DNA of 64,000 nucleotides, taken from CAWGCE01 sp964480915 (GTDB lineage: Bacteria > Planctomycetota > Planctomycetia > Pirellulales > Pirellulaceae). Position 1 is the stretch's first letter; every line of letters begins with the position of its first letter. The notes under the pieces are model-generated. The model had not been told where the DNA came from and made no database searches. It worked only from the letters and a program-made list of their open reading frames with translations. Below, piece after piece: positions 51,601-60,964 of the stretch. Where the stretch lies: positions 76,719 through 140,718 of the forward strand of contig CAYZRS010000007.1 in assembly GCA_964480915.1 (NCBI GenBank), given 5' to 3'. Both the position numbers and the translations under genes were made by a program.

Positions 51601-51871
51601 CGTTTTAACTCGCTTCCATTAATCGAATGCATCTATCCATCGACACCGTCAGCAAGAGTGGCCTCGATACAGCCCTTAGAATATCGGTGGAAGCCTGGGA
51701 AACACAAGTCGCCAGTCACGAGCAGACCGTTTGCTTCTGTCCAAACCACAGTCACTGGCAGTCGCGCAGCTGGCGTTCCTTGGGGAACCGGCAGCGACAA
51801 CAGACAAGTCTGGCAATCGCCGATCGCCCCTCAGCAGCAAGCAAGAAGGCGCGGCTTCCGCGAAATGCCGG

Positions 51872-52639
51872 TCAGTACGGAAAGGCACCGTCGATGTCAG
51901 CGGCTGAAAGTTTTGCTATATAGCCGGCGATACGGTCGACGATGATTTCGATGAGTGCCTGGCCCGACTCCTTGGTGGCTTGCCTTGGGTCGCCGGCGGT
52001 GCTGTCGACCGTGTACTTTTCCCAGGGGCGAGAGATGCTCACCCAGCCGTTTTCGATTTCTTCGAACCGCGTCTTCTGCGTGGCGCCATCGCTGGCCCGA
52101 TCGAGGTGAACCAAATCTGGCTGCAGTTCCAGCATAACAGCGGCTTCCAGCTCATTGGCATGATCGCCACTGGCGTTCACGAGATGATCTTCGGTCACAT
52201 CGGCCAAAGCCTGCCACCAATTCACGAGCGACAGGAAGGGGCCGTCAACATTGGTTAGCTCGCGCAGTAACGGTTTGAAGTCATTGCCGCCGTGGGAATT
52301 GAAGATCACCATTTTGGGAATGCCATGCTGCCGCAAAGTCTGATACAGATCCCTGATCAGGCAATTGAGCGTGTCTTGGCGAACGTCCATCGCAAGGGGA
52401 AAGCTCATTTGATTGGCGTCGACGCCGTAAGGGAGAGTCGGCAACAAGACGACCTGGCCGCCCCGGGCGGTCGCCTCGCCACAGATACGATCTGCGATCC
52501 CTTCCGCTTCGTAAATGTCGGTTCCGTAGGGCAAATGGAACCCATGAGGTTCGCAGGCTCCAATCGGCAGCACTGCGACCTGCCAAGAAGTTTCACGCAC
52601 GTCGGCCAACGTCATTTCGGCCAGTCGCCACTTGCTCAT
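51872..52639 (-). CDS. Creatininase-family amidohydrolase
   Basis: A 255-residue protein of the creatininase family. Metal ligands are Glu in VLPIGACEPHGFHLPYGTD with His and Asp in the same segment, His in FNSHGGND and the Glu of GDHANELEAAVML. It could act on a cyclic amide such as creatinine, or in mycofactocin- or riboflavin-like pathways where related enzymes occur; none of those pathways is visible here. Start ATG 52639 has AAGGCGAG upstream. Divergent from the transglutaminase-esterase gene. Confidence 0.9.
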   Translation of the reverse strand: MSKWRLAEMTLADVRETSWQVAVLPIGACEPHGFHLPYGTDIYEAEGIADRICGEATARGGQVVLLPTLPYGVDANQMSFPLAMDVRQDTLNCLIRDLYQTLRQHGIPKMVIFNSHGGNDFKPLLRELTNVDGPFLSLVNWWQALADVTEDHLVNASGDHANELEAAVMLELQPDLVHLDRASDGATQKTRFEEIENGWVSISRPWEKYTVDSTAGDPRQATKESGQALIEIIVDRIAGYIAKLSAADIDGAFPY

Positions 52640-52792
52640 AATCTCGCCTTTTCACTTCGCTTTGACGCACTCCCGCGACGGGAGACGATTCTCCTCGGAT
52701 TGTAGCCGGTTTTGCCGATCGAGTTTGGCCTCGCGGGATGCGACTGGCGAATCGATCATCTATGATCGAACACACACTACCAAGCCTCGCCG

Positions 52793-55126
52793 ATGAGCTT
52801 TCTCATGATCTGTCGATTCCGCTCCTGCGACCCATTGCTGCCCCTCTTCGTCTTGCTTGCCGCCTCGGTTTGGGCGGAAGCTCAACCCCAGCAGGCTGCC
52901 GACGATACGAAACGCTGGTGGTCGGCGTCGGTCGAGGCCCAATTGGCAATCGCCGGCACGCACAGGGAGCCGCTCGAAGCGGCCCTGCATGGCGTCGAGC
53001 CGGAACAACGGCCATCCATGGCATTCTTGATCGAACACATGCCACCGGGCGATTTGAAAAAGCTCTCGTCTGAGCTGCTGCTGGACAACGTTCGGCTCGC
53101 TCATCAGGCCCGGACTAATTCGCCATGGAAACTCTCGGATGAATTGTTTCGAGAGCAAGTACTCCCCTACGCCAACGTCGACGAAACGCGCGAAAACTGG
53201 CGCCGGTCGCTCTACCCGATCGCGCGGCGCTTGACCGCAGCATGCCAAACACCGGCTGAAGCGGCTCAACGTCTTAACGAAAAATTATTCGCCGAACTGA
53301 AGGTGGTTTACTCGACGAAACGCAAGAAAGCGAACCAGTCCCCATCCGAGAGCATCAAGCAAGGACTTGCCTCGTGCACCGGACTATCGATCTTGCTTGT
53401 CGACGCTTGCCGCAGTGTCAATGTGCCGGCCCGGCTGGCCGGCATCCCCAGCTGGCCCCACAAACAAGGTAATCATACCTGGGTCGAGGTTTGGGACGGC
53501 GAGCGGTGGCGATTCACGGGGGCCGCCGAATTCTCTGCCGAGGGGCTGGATCGCACCTGGTTTAACAACGATGCGGCTCAGGCTGACCCACTCAACAAAC
53601 TCCATTCAATTTATGCCGTGAGCTTCCGACGTACCGATACGCTGTTCCCCTTGGTTTGGTCAGACGAGGCACGCGTCCATGCGATCAACGTGACCAATCG
53701 CTACCTCACGCAGGGAAATCGTGTCCCAGCTGGCAAGGTCCGAGTGTCGGTGAGAGTCGTTGCGGCCGATCAACGAATTGCCATTCCGCTGGTCATACGG
53801 GAAGCGGAAAGTGGCGAACAGATTGCGACCGGCACATCGCGGGATGAATCGGCCGACACCAATGACTTTGCCACCTTTGATCTGCCCCAAGGCAAGGCGT
53901 ACGTGCTCGAATGTGATGAGCGCCACAACGAGCCGTTTTCGACCAAGGCGACCGACACTCGACTGCGGATCGATGTCGAACTGCCGCCTCGAGCCGGCCC
54001 CGCTGCGTCGCCGGCCACTGGCGACGACCCGTTAACGGAGGAGGCGGCCTCTGCGGCGGCTGAAAAGCAACGGCAAGACCGGATCGCAAGGCTGCGAGCA
54101 GACCGCAAAGCAGAATGGGAAGCCAAATCGATCCAGCTTGGCGATCTGAACATGAAATTCGACTTCAAGACCTTTGGCAAAGCGCCAGAAAGCGGCCGCA
54201 GCCTCTACATCTCGCTGCACGGCGGCGGTGAAACGACGGCCGCAGCCAACGATCAGCAATGGCAGAATCAAATCGGGCTCTATCAACCGGCCGAAGGCAT
54301 CTATCTCGCCCCGCGCGCCCCGACCGATTCGTGGAATATGTGGCACAAAGCGCACATCGACCGCTTCTTTGCCCGCTTGATCGAGGATGCGATCGTTTTT
54401 GCAGGCGTCGATCCGAATCGGGTGTATTTGATGGGCTACTCGGCTGGAGGCGACGGTGTTTATCAGCTTGCACCACGCATGGCAGACCAGTTGGCAGCGG
54501 CCGCGATGTCGGCCGGCCATCCCAACAACGCTTCCCCTTTAGGACTAAGGAATATCGGCTTCACGATTCACATGGGCGCCGAAGATGCCCGATTTCAACG
54601 GAATGAAGTCGCGGCCAAGTGGAAGGAGAGGCTGGCAGCACTACAGGCAGGCGACCCGACCGGGTATCCGCACGAAGTGCACATCCATGCCGGACTTTCC
54701 CACTGGATGAATTTGAATGACGCTGTCGCCGTTCCTTGGATGGCCAAATTTCGCCGCGACCCATGGCCGGCGAGAATCGTGTGGCAGCAAGCTGCCGTGA
54801 CGCACGATCGCTGCTACTGGTTGGCAGCGGCGCCGGGCACTGCAAAACAGGGAACCATCTTGGAGGTCAGCCGCGAGGGAAATCGATTTACGGTGCACCG
54901 AGCGGATGGGCTCACGCGATTCATCATCCGACTGAATGACCAGATGGCCGACCTGGATCAACCGATCATCGTCGCGTTTAAGAACTCGACCAAAAACTAC
55001 GCACAGATCGTCCGTAGCGAACGAGTGATCCGTGAATCGTTGCGAGACCGCTGCGACAGGGGCAGCATCTTTACGGCGGAAGTCGCCGTTGACCTGGCCA
55101 CGTTTGCGAAACCGCAAGAACGCTAG
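52793..55126 (+). CDS. Secreted fusion of transglutaminase-like and alpha/beta-hydrolase domains
   Basis: A 777-residue protein with signal peptide (PLLPLFVLLAASVWAEAQ). Residues 150-270 form a transglutaminase-like cysteine-protease fold: Cys195 in GLASCTGLSILLVDACR and His228 in GNHTWVEVWDGERWRF, with GAAEF where the third residue is expected. A beta-rich linker with FDLPQGKAYVLECDERHNEPF and a charged coiled coil (AEKQRQDRIARLRADRKAEW) leads to an esterase-like hydrolase: the oxyanion region LHGGGETTAAAND, Ser550 in GYSAGGDG and a likely His in HAGLSHWMNL. It may open cross-linked or esterified polymers outside the cell. Confidence 0.83.
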   Translation: MSFLMICRFRSCDPLLPLFVLLAASVWAEAQPQQAADDTKRWWSASVEAQLAIAGTHREPLEAALHGVEPEQRPSMAFLIEHMPPGDLKKLSSELLLDNVRLAHQARTNSPWKLSDELFREQVLPYANVDETRENWRRSLYPIARRLTAACQTPAEAAQRLNEKLFAELKVVYSTKRKKANQSPSESIKQGLASCTGLSILLVDACRSVNVPARLAGIPSWPHKQGNHTWVEVWDGERWRFTGAAEFSAEGLDRTWFNNDAAQADPLNKLHSIYAVSFRRTDTLFPLVWSDEARVHAINVTNRYLTQGNRVPAGKVRVSVRVVAADQRIAIPLVIREAESGEQIATGTSRDESADTNDFATFDLPQGKAYVLECDERHNEPFSTKATDTRLRIDVELPPRAGPAASPATGDDPLTEEAASAAAEKQRQDRIARLRADRKAEWEAKSIQLGDLNMKFDFKTFGKAPESGRSLYISLHGGGETTAAANDQQWQNQIGLYQPAEGIYLAPRAPTDSWNMWHKAHIDRFFARLIEDAIVFAGVDPNRVYLMGYSAGGDGVYQLAPRMADQLAAAAMSAGHPNNASPLGLRNIGFTIHMGAEDARFQRNEVAAKWKERLAALQAGDPTGYPHEVHIHAGLSHWMNLNDAVAVPWMAKFRRDPWPARIVWQQAAVTHDRCYWLAAAPGTAKQGTILEVSREGNRFTVHRADGLTRFIIRLNDQMADLDQPIIVAFKNSTKNYAQIVRSERVIRESLRDRCDRGSIFTAEVAVDLATFAKPQER

Positions 55127-55150
55127 GCTGCAAGCTTGGTAAATTCGCTG

Positions 55151-56650
55151 CTATTTGGACCGATTCGTCTTCTGCTGACTAGCGTTGTTGGCCGGTTCCT
55201 CGGCAGGCAGTAGGTGGCGGACACGATCATACTCTGGGTTCACGCAATGCTCTCCCCAGCGTTTGAGAGTGCACAGCAGGCCGAGGTCCGATTCGGGCTC
55301 TTGGCCTCGATCGCCTGTTTCAGTGATCCAATCTGCCAGTAGCTGGCGGTGTTTTTGCAGCTGCCGCGCGAAGGCAGGGTCGAGGGCCAGGTTGTGAATT
55401 TCGTGCGGATCGTGCTCGAGATCGTACAACTCCTCCGGAACTCGCGTGTCTGAGAAAAAGAGCTGCTGCGTTTCGCTCATCTCACCCGCCGCCATCAAAC
55501 GACGGAGCTCCTGGGACACAGGCCAGGGATCCTTATAGCTTGGCTGCATGTAGGGACGATCGGTGAGGTAGTTCTTCAGGTACTTGTATCGTTGCGTTAC
55601 GACAGCGCGAATTTTTTCGATCGTGTAATCGCAGCGATCTCGCGCGGCGATGAGGTAGTCTCGGGGCGTGTAGTCATCAGCCAGGAAATCGCGCCCCTCG
55701 AGATGGTCGGGCACCTCAATGTGGGCGACGGACAAAGTCGCGGCGCTGATATCGATGCCACTGACTAGGTCCTGACGCACGGCACCGACCGGCTGCCCAG
55801 GCCCCGTGACCGTCAACGGCATCTGAATACCGCCCTCATAAAGGAACTGCTTGTGGCGATGCAGCTCATACCCATGATCGCTGAACAAGAAGATGACCGT
55901 GTTGTCGTAGAGCCCGTCCCGGCGCAGCGCCTCGACGATCGCCCCGACCTGTTCGTCGGTTTTCAATAAGCAATCGTAATGGTGCGCGATCGCCTCCCGG
56001 ACCAAGGGGATGTCTGGGTAGTACGGCGGGACCGGCACGACGGATCGGTCCACGACTTGCGCCGCCCTTTTCCCCAGCTTGCCCCCACCAAGTTGGACTT
56101 GGCCGAAGAAAGGCTGTCCGGCGGCTCTCCCTTGCCAGCAAGCGCCGGCTACCGTTTTCTCAGGGCCCCATCCACGTTGCTGGGGGACGAAATCGTACAG
56201 CTCGTCCAGCTCGAACGAAAAGTTGTAATCGTCTTTGCCACCCTCGTTGAACGTGTAGTAGCCAGCCTGCCGCATGATTTGTGGAATCGTGGGGATATCC
56301 AAGACGTTTTCATCGAACGTTCCCATGGACTTGCCGCGAAAGACAGCGCGGCAGCTGCGATGATTGTGTGCACCGATCGAGGTCTGCATCATCCCGGTCA
56401 CGATCGCCGAGCGAGTCGCCGAGCAGACGCCGGCAGGAGTATAGAATCGATCAAAACGTGTCCCCGCTTGTGCCAGCTGGTCGATATGAGGTGTTTCAAT
56501 CAGCGTCTCTCCGTAACAGCCAAACCAGCCGCTGACGTCCTCAAGATAGATCCACAGGACATGGGGGCGTTCGTCGGCGGCGACCGAGCGGATCGCCAGG
56601 GAATGGCCGCTTCCGGCCAACACCCACAGAACCAGTATCAGCATTCGCAT
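55151..56650 (-). CDS. Sulfatase with CSATR active-site motif
   Basis: A 499-residue exported sulfatase. Signal peptide (MLILVLWVLAGSGHSLA), metal site LWIYLEDVSGWFGCYG and active-site motif GVCSATRSAIVTGM with Cys76. The usual Pro at the third position is Ala, so recognition by the formylglycine-generating enzyme may differ. IFLFSDHGYELHRHKQ supplies the distal metal ligands. It resembles heparan-sulfatase-like enzymes (SIGAHNHRS follows the active site). ATG 56650 is preferred because the signal peptide starts here. Divergent from the cytochrome gene. Confidence 0.9.
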   Translation of the reverse strand: MRMLILVLWVLAGSGHSLAIRSVAADERPHVLWIYLEDVSGWFGCYGETLIETPHIDQLAQAGTRFDRFYTPAGVCSATRSAIVTGMMQTSIGAHNHRSCRAVFRGKSMGTFDENVLDIPTIPQIMRQAGYYTFNEGGKDDYNFSFELDELYDFVPQQRGWGPEKTVAGACWQGRAAGQPFFGQVQLGGGKLGKRAAQVVDRSVVPVPPYYPDIPLVREAIAHHYDCLLKTDEQVGAIVEALRRDGLYDNTVIFLFSDHGYELHRHKQFLYEGGIQMPLTVTGPGQPVGAVRQDLVSGIDISAATLSVAHIEVPDHLEGRDFLADDYTPRDYLIAARDRCDYTIEKIRAVVTQRYKYLKNYLTDRPYMQPSYKDPWPVSQELRRLMAAGEMSETQQLFFSDTRVPEELYDLEHDPHEIHNLALDPAFARQLQKHRQLLADWITETGDRGQEPESDLGLLCTLKRWGEHCVNPEYDRVRHLLPAEEPANNASQQKTNRSK

Positions 56651-56792
56651 CACATTTACTTTCACGCCTAAGGCCAGTTTGAGCGGAGCATGAACGGGAT
56701 GAATCAGAATACCGCATTCGCCTCGCCTTGACACGCACAGCAAGCGTTTGAGGCGGCTGTAGGTTTGAGTCAGTTGTGCGCATAATCAAAGC

Positions 56793-59156
56793 ATGACTTC
56801 CAACAAACTCGAATCATGCAATCTCCAACGACGCGGGCAGTCCAAGGCTGGGTTGCTGGCAATTTTGGCCGTCGTGATCATCGCCGGCTATCTTGCCTCT
56901 GATTATTGGTCGTCCGTTCCCGACGATGTTGCGGTGACTTATGTCGGGCGCGCGGCTTGCATCGACTGTCACGGCGAGCAGTTGGACGCGTGGGCCGGTT
57001 CACCCCACGACAAGGCCATGGAGGCCGCCTCGGACGAGACCGTCCTGGCCAGCTTCGATGATATTGAGCTTGAGCATCACGGGGTCAAGTCGCGTGCTTA
57101 TCGCGCTGGCGACAAGTTCATGTTCACGGCGGAGGACGGAGAAGGTCACTTGCGCGACTACGAAGTCAAATTCACTTTTGGCTATGATCCGCTGCAACAA
57201 TTCATGGTGGAGACCGAACGCTCGGATCAACCGAATTGCCTGGGCAAAGTGCAAGTGCTTCGTTGGTCTTGGGACATCGCGAAGCAGGAATGGTTTTACC
57301 TCGAACCGCCGGACGTCAGCGACCGATTGTCACCGGATGATCCGCTCCACTGGACCGGCTACGCCCAGAACTGGAACCACATGTGCGCCGATTGCCATTC
57401 GACGGATCTCCACAAAGCGTTTGATCTCGCAGAGCGGCGATATCACACCCGGTTTTCCGAGATGAACGTTAGCTGTGAAGCGTGCCATGGCCCTGGAAGT
57501 CTGCATGTCGAGCTGGCGAGCGCAAATTCGATATTCTGGGATCGGAAGCGAGGCTATGGATTGCCGGCGAAGCTTCAAGTGTTGGACAACAAACCACAAA
57601 TCGACGCATGCGCACCGTGCCATGCGCGACGGCGGCGGACGAGCGACCATTACCAACCGGGCGATCCGTTTTTCGATCACTACAGCGTCCAGCTCATGAC
57701 GCCCGACACCTACTATCCGGACGGCCAAATCCGGGACGAGGTGTACGTCTACGGCTCGTTCCTGCAGAGCAAGATGTACGCCAACGGAATCAAATGCACC
57801 GACTGCCACAACCCCCACACGACCCAAGTCAAGTTCGAAGACAATCGCCTCTGCACCTCGTGTCATCAGCATTCGGCCGCCAAGTACGACACGCCCGCGC
57901 ACCATCATCATGACGTCGGTTCGGCCGGTGCCTCTTGCATTGAGTGCCACATGCCAGAAACACCCTACATGGCGATCGATCTTCGCCGCGATCATCGGTT
58001 GGGAGTACCGCGTCCCGATCTGTCGGTCGAGTTTGCAACGCCCAACGCCTGCACGGCTTGCCATCTTGACGATTCTCCGCTGAGAAGAGAGCGCGATGCT
58101 TCGCTGCCGTATTATGCCGACTGGCTGGAGGCGGGCCGAACCGGGGATACCGAAGTCGCTGACGAACTGGCACGACTTAACGAGTGGGCCGCCGCTGCGG
58201 TTCGGCAATGGTATGGCGAGACCGATCGAGATCGAGCACCGACCGAAGCGTTCCATATGGCGTGGACAGGCGATCAAGCGGCCGCGAAGAAGGTCCAGCA
58301 ACTGGCTGCCGATCGCAAGCGGTCGGCTTTCGTTCGCGCTTCGGCCGTTGCCCTGCTGCCCCAGTATCGATCCGACCAATCAGAGAAAGTCGCTCGACGA
58401 GCGCTCGGTGACCGAGACCCGATGGTGCGCGGCGCCGCTTGCGGCTATTTCGCCGATGGCGATATTACCGATCGCTTAGCGCTGCTCACGCCGTTGCTGA
58501 ACGATTCGACAAGGCACGTTAGATTGGAAGCGGCCAGCGCGCTCGCTTCCGTTCCGCCGCATGCCCTAATGAGCCCGGCTCGACGGGCCATGGAAGATAA
58601 TTTGGCCGAGCACCGGAGCGCTCTGCTGGTCGACGGTGACCAGGCTGGCTCACACATTTCGTTGGCAATGCTGGCGGAGCGGCAGCAAGATGTCACGGCC
58701 GCCATGGAGCACTACGTGGATGCGATCCGAGTGCAGCCTTCGGTCGCAGGGCCGCGATCCAACCTGGCGGCACTGCTGGATAGCGCTGGCAAGCCGGACG
58801 AGGCCAAGCGTTTGCGTCAGCAAGAGCTACCGCTGCTCGCGCGGGATGCGAGGCTGGCACCTCAGTCGGCCGGATTGCAATATCGCCTGGGGCTCGCCAT
58901 GTATTTGGCAGGTCGACTCGACGAAGTGGAGGCGCCCATTGCCAGGGCGGTGGAGCTCGAGCCGGAAAACACCAGCTATGCATTGTTCCTTGCGCTCTTC
59001 TACGAGCGACAGAATCAGCTGCCGCAGGCGATCGAAGTGGCGCAGAAACTTGTCGCGCTGCAGCCCAATAACCCGATGTTTGCTCAAACGTTGGCCAAGT
59101 TCCTTCGGCAGCAACAGGCTGCCGAGCAGCCATCGAACGACCGGGCGGACGAATAG
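56793..59156 (+). CDS. Octaheme cytochrome c with HEAT-like and TPR repeats
   Basis: A 787-residue protein anchored by one N-terminal helix (AGLLAILAVVIIAGYLA). Eight CxxCH haem sites start at residues 56, 198, 228, 273, 335, 354, 382 and 420. This cytochrome part (about 45-430) resembles cytochrome c554-type proteins. Residues 500-600 look like HEAT repeats (RASAVALLPQYRSDQSEKVARRALGDRDPMVRGAACG pattern, in shorter stretches), and 620-780 are TPRs (NLAALLDSAGKPDEAKRLRQ). It should transfer electrons in the periplasm while the repeats bind a partner. It is not next to any reductase gene. Confidence 0.88.
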   Translation: MTSNKLESCNLQRRGQSKAGLLAILAVVIIAGYLASDYWSSVPDDVAVTYVGRAACIDCHGEQLDAWAGSPHDKAMEAASDETVLASFDDIELEHHGVKSRAYRAGDKFMFTAEDGEGHLRDYEVKFTFGYDPLQQFMVETERSDQPNCLGKVQVLRWSWDIAKQEWFYLEPPDVSDRLSPDDPLHWTGYAQNWNHMCADCHSTDLHKAFDLAERRYHTRFSEMNVSCEACHGPGSLHVELASANSIFWDRKRGYGLPAKLQVLDNKPQIDACAPCHARRRRTSDHYQPGDPFFDHYSVQLMTPDTYYPDGQIRDEVYVYGSFLQSKMYANGIKCTDCHNPHTTQVKFEDNRLCTSCHQHSAAKYDTPAHHHHDVGSAGASCIECHMPETPYMAIDLRRDHRLGVPRPDLSVEFATPNACTACHLDDSPLRRERDASLPYYADWLEAGRTGDTEVADELARLNEWAAAAVRQWYGETDRDRAPTEAFHMAWTGDQAAAKKVQQLAADRKRSAFVRASAVALLPQYRSDQSEKVARRALGDRDPMVRGAACGYFADGDITDRLALLTPLLNDSTRHVRLEAASALASVPPHALMSPARRAMEDNLAEHRSALLVDGDQAGSHISLAMLAERQQDVTAAMEHYVDAIRVQPSVAGPRSNLAALLDSAGKPDEAKRLRQQELPLLARDARLAPQSAGLQYRLGLAMYLAGRLDEVEAPIARAVELEPENTSYALFLALFYERQNQLPQAIEVAQKLVALQPNNPMFAQTLAKFLRQQQAAEQPSNDRADE

Positions 59157-59221
59157 CGGGGCGGCGCTTCACGTCGATTGCCGGCAGCCGATTGAGGGCA
59201 GAACAACTGGCGGCCGCAAGC

Positions 59222-59434
59222 TTAGCGCTCCGGTCCGCCGGTTTTGTTGGCGCGATCACGCCGTCTGGCCAAGAACTTAGGACGCGGAACCAGAGCTCGG
59301 CGACGATGTCCCATCGGGCGACTTTCCTCTTCCACCTGTCGATCGGCCGAACCCGATACGGCACAGCAGGCCAAGACGAGTATCAAACAACCGACGAAAT
59401 AGCAAACCAGAACAATCTTAAGTGCAGTCATCAT
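59222..59434 (-). CDS. Small single-pass membrane protein (hypothetical)
   Basis: A 70-residue frame with one N-terminal membrane helix (IVLVCYFVGCLILVLACCAV) and a very basic C-terminal half (HRRRALVPRPKFLARRRDR). The layout is coherent for a small membrane protein with a cytoplasmic nucleic-acid- or lipid-binding tail, but no ribosome site is clear and no homolog is recognised. Confidence 0.4.
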   Translation of the reverse strand: MMTALKIVLVCYFVGCLILVLACCAVSGSADRQVEEESRPMGHRRRALVPRPKFLARRRDRANKTGGPER

Positions 59435-59726
59435 AGCTTTGCCATCGGCCCGCTCTTTCACGACCGACCACGCGTTTTCGTCAGTGCGTGGTTATGCCGA
59501 GATCGGCTGCTCCGGTATACCTAGAACCCCTTACCTTCCCCACCAATTGAGGGTTTGACTTCTAGGAACAACCCGCCTTGCCTAAACGATGTGAGTCGAT
59601 GAGCCCAAACCGATTCGCCCTTTCCCGGCGGCGCTTTCGCTAACCGGCATAGTCGGACACCTATTTCACCTTGGTCGGCCAACAACGGCGCCGAAAGCTT
59701 GAGGCATTACCCTGCCCCTGATAGGC

Positions 59727-59752
59727 TGACCGCCTAAAGGAAAGTTCGGTCA
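59727..59752. promoter_or_regulatory. Short hairpin in the leader of the desaturase gene
   Basis: TGACCG (59727-59732) pairs with CGGTCA (59747-59752) around a 14-base A/G-rich loop, ending 19 bases before the TTG start. A smaller AGGC/GCCT stem overlaps it. It could affect translation initiation, for example in response to temperature, but the signal is short. Confidence 0.25.
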
Positions 59753-59771
59753 TGCGGAAAAGAGTCAGATT

Positions 59772-60944
59772 TTGCCGAGCTTGAAAACTGCTGCCATCGT
59801 TTCGCGCACGAACTCAGTGGCTAGGGATGAGCGGCACGCCAGCTTGGCTCGCGCGCTGGACGCCATCAAGGTGCAAGCCGAATCGAGCCTTGGCGCCAAG
59901 GACGTCCGTTCCGTGCGGCGCCTCTTCCGCTTTTCGCGCGGTGCGGAAATTATCGGGCGGGTCCTAATCTATCTCTCCTTCGAGCCGCTTCTGTTCTCGC
60001 TGGGCGTGCTTGTTCTCTTTCTCCACAAGCAATTGGAGGCGATTGAGCTGGGGCATGCCATCCTGCATGGTGCCTACGACAAGCTAGATACGACCGGCAA
60101 GTTTCACTCCAAGACATGGCGGTGGCGGAATGGGATCGATGCCGAATCATGGCGCAACGCACACAATGTCCGTCATCATCACTACACCAACGTCGCCGCC
60201 CGTGATCCTGACATTCATTTTGGCGGTATTCGCCTGACCGATCAGACGCCGCATAACGGCTTTGGGCATCGCTGCCAGATCTTCATGACGCTCTTCGTGC
60301 TGTTTCCCAATTTCTCAATGCTGACGAACCTGCACGTCACTGGCTGCATCGATTTTTGGTTTGGCAACGGTCGCCCTGAGGAGTTTGATTTCCTTCATGA
60401 CCGATCAGAAAGTACTCGCCGCGAAGTCCGCAAGCGTGTCTTGAGAACCTTTGTGCCGTACTACGCCTACGAGTACCTGCTGTGGCCGATCTTGGCAGGA
60501 ACGATGTGGTGGAAGGTGCTGCTGGGCAACTGGATTTCTGAAGTCCTCAAAGAACTGTACAGCGCCGCGACCGTCTTCTGTGGCCATGTGGGCGAAGAGA
60601 CGACGACCTACCCGGCGGGCACAAGGGCTTCCAGTCGAGGTCATTGGTACGAGATGGAAATCGAAGCAAGCAATAATTTCCGCGTACCATGGTTGCTTTC
60701 CATACTCTGCGGTGGGCTCGACTTTCACATCGAGCACCATCTGTTTCCTCAACTGCCTCCCAGCCACTTGCGCCGCATTGCGCCTCAGGTGCGCGCCGCA
60801 TGCGAAGAACATGGCGTGACCTACCGCGTCACTAGTTGGCCGACCGCATTCGGCCGCTCGATCGATCGACTGCTGGTCCTCAGCCACGAGACCGACGGTC
60901 GCCTGGCGACCAATCTGCGACACGCGCTGAACGCCATGGACTGA
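59772..60944 (+). CDS. Fatty acid desaturase family protein
   Basis: A 390-residue di-iron membrane enzyme. The three His boxes are HAILHGAYDKL (first), HNVRHHHYTN (second) and HIEHHLFPQLP (third). Four membrane helices lie between them. The spacing fits acyl-lipid or acyl-CoA desaturases and related hydroxylases. The start is TTG 59772, after a GGAAAAGAG stretch. It probably adjusts membrane fluidity. The N-terminal 60 residues are basic and could reach the cytoplasm. It converges with the ABC permease gene. Confidence 0.9.
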   Translation: MPSLKTAAIVSRTNSVARDERHASLARALDAIKVQAESSLGAKDVRSVRRLFRFSRGAEIIGRVLIYLSFEPLLFSLGVLVLFLHKQLEAIELGHAILHGAYDKLDTTGKFHSKTWRWRNGIDAESWRNAHNVRHHHYTNVAARDPDIHFGGIRLTDQTPHNGFGHRCQIFMTLFVLFPNFSMLTNLHVTGCIDFWFGNGRPEEFDFLHDRSESTRREVRKRVLRTFVPYYAYEYLLWPILAGTMWWKVLLGNWISEVLKELYSAATVFCGHVGEETTTYPAGTRASSRGHWYEMEIEASNNFRVPWLLSILCGGLDFHIEHHLFPQLPPSHLRRIAPQVRAACEEHGVTYRVTSWPTAFGRSIDRLLVLSHETDGRLATNLRHALNAMD

Positions 60945-60964
60945 GGAACGTTTCCTCGACAGCA

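Larger units (their letters stand above)
59157..59771. other. Intergenic stretch with one small membrane-protein frame and a hairpin
   Basis: Apart from the candidate small gene at 59222-59434 and the short hairpin at 59727-59752, no gene, RNA or strong terminator is seen. It should contain the promoter of the desaturase gene. Confidence 0.4.
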
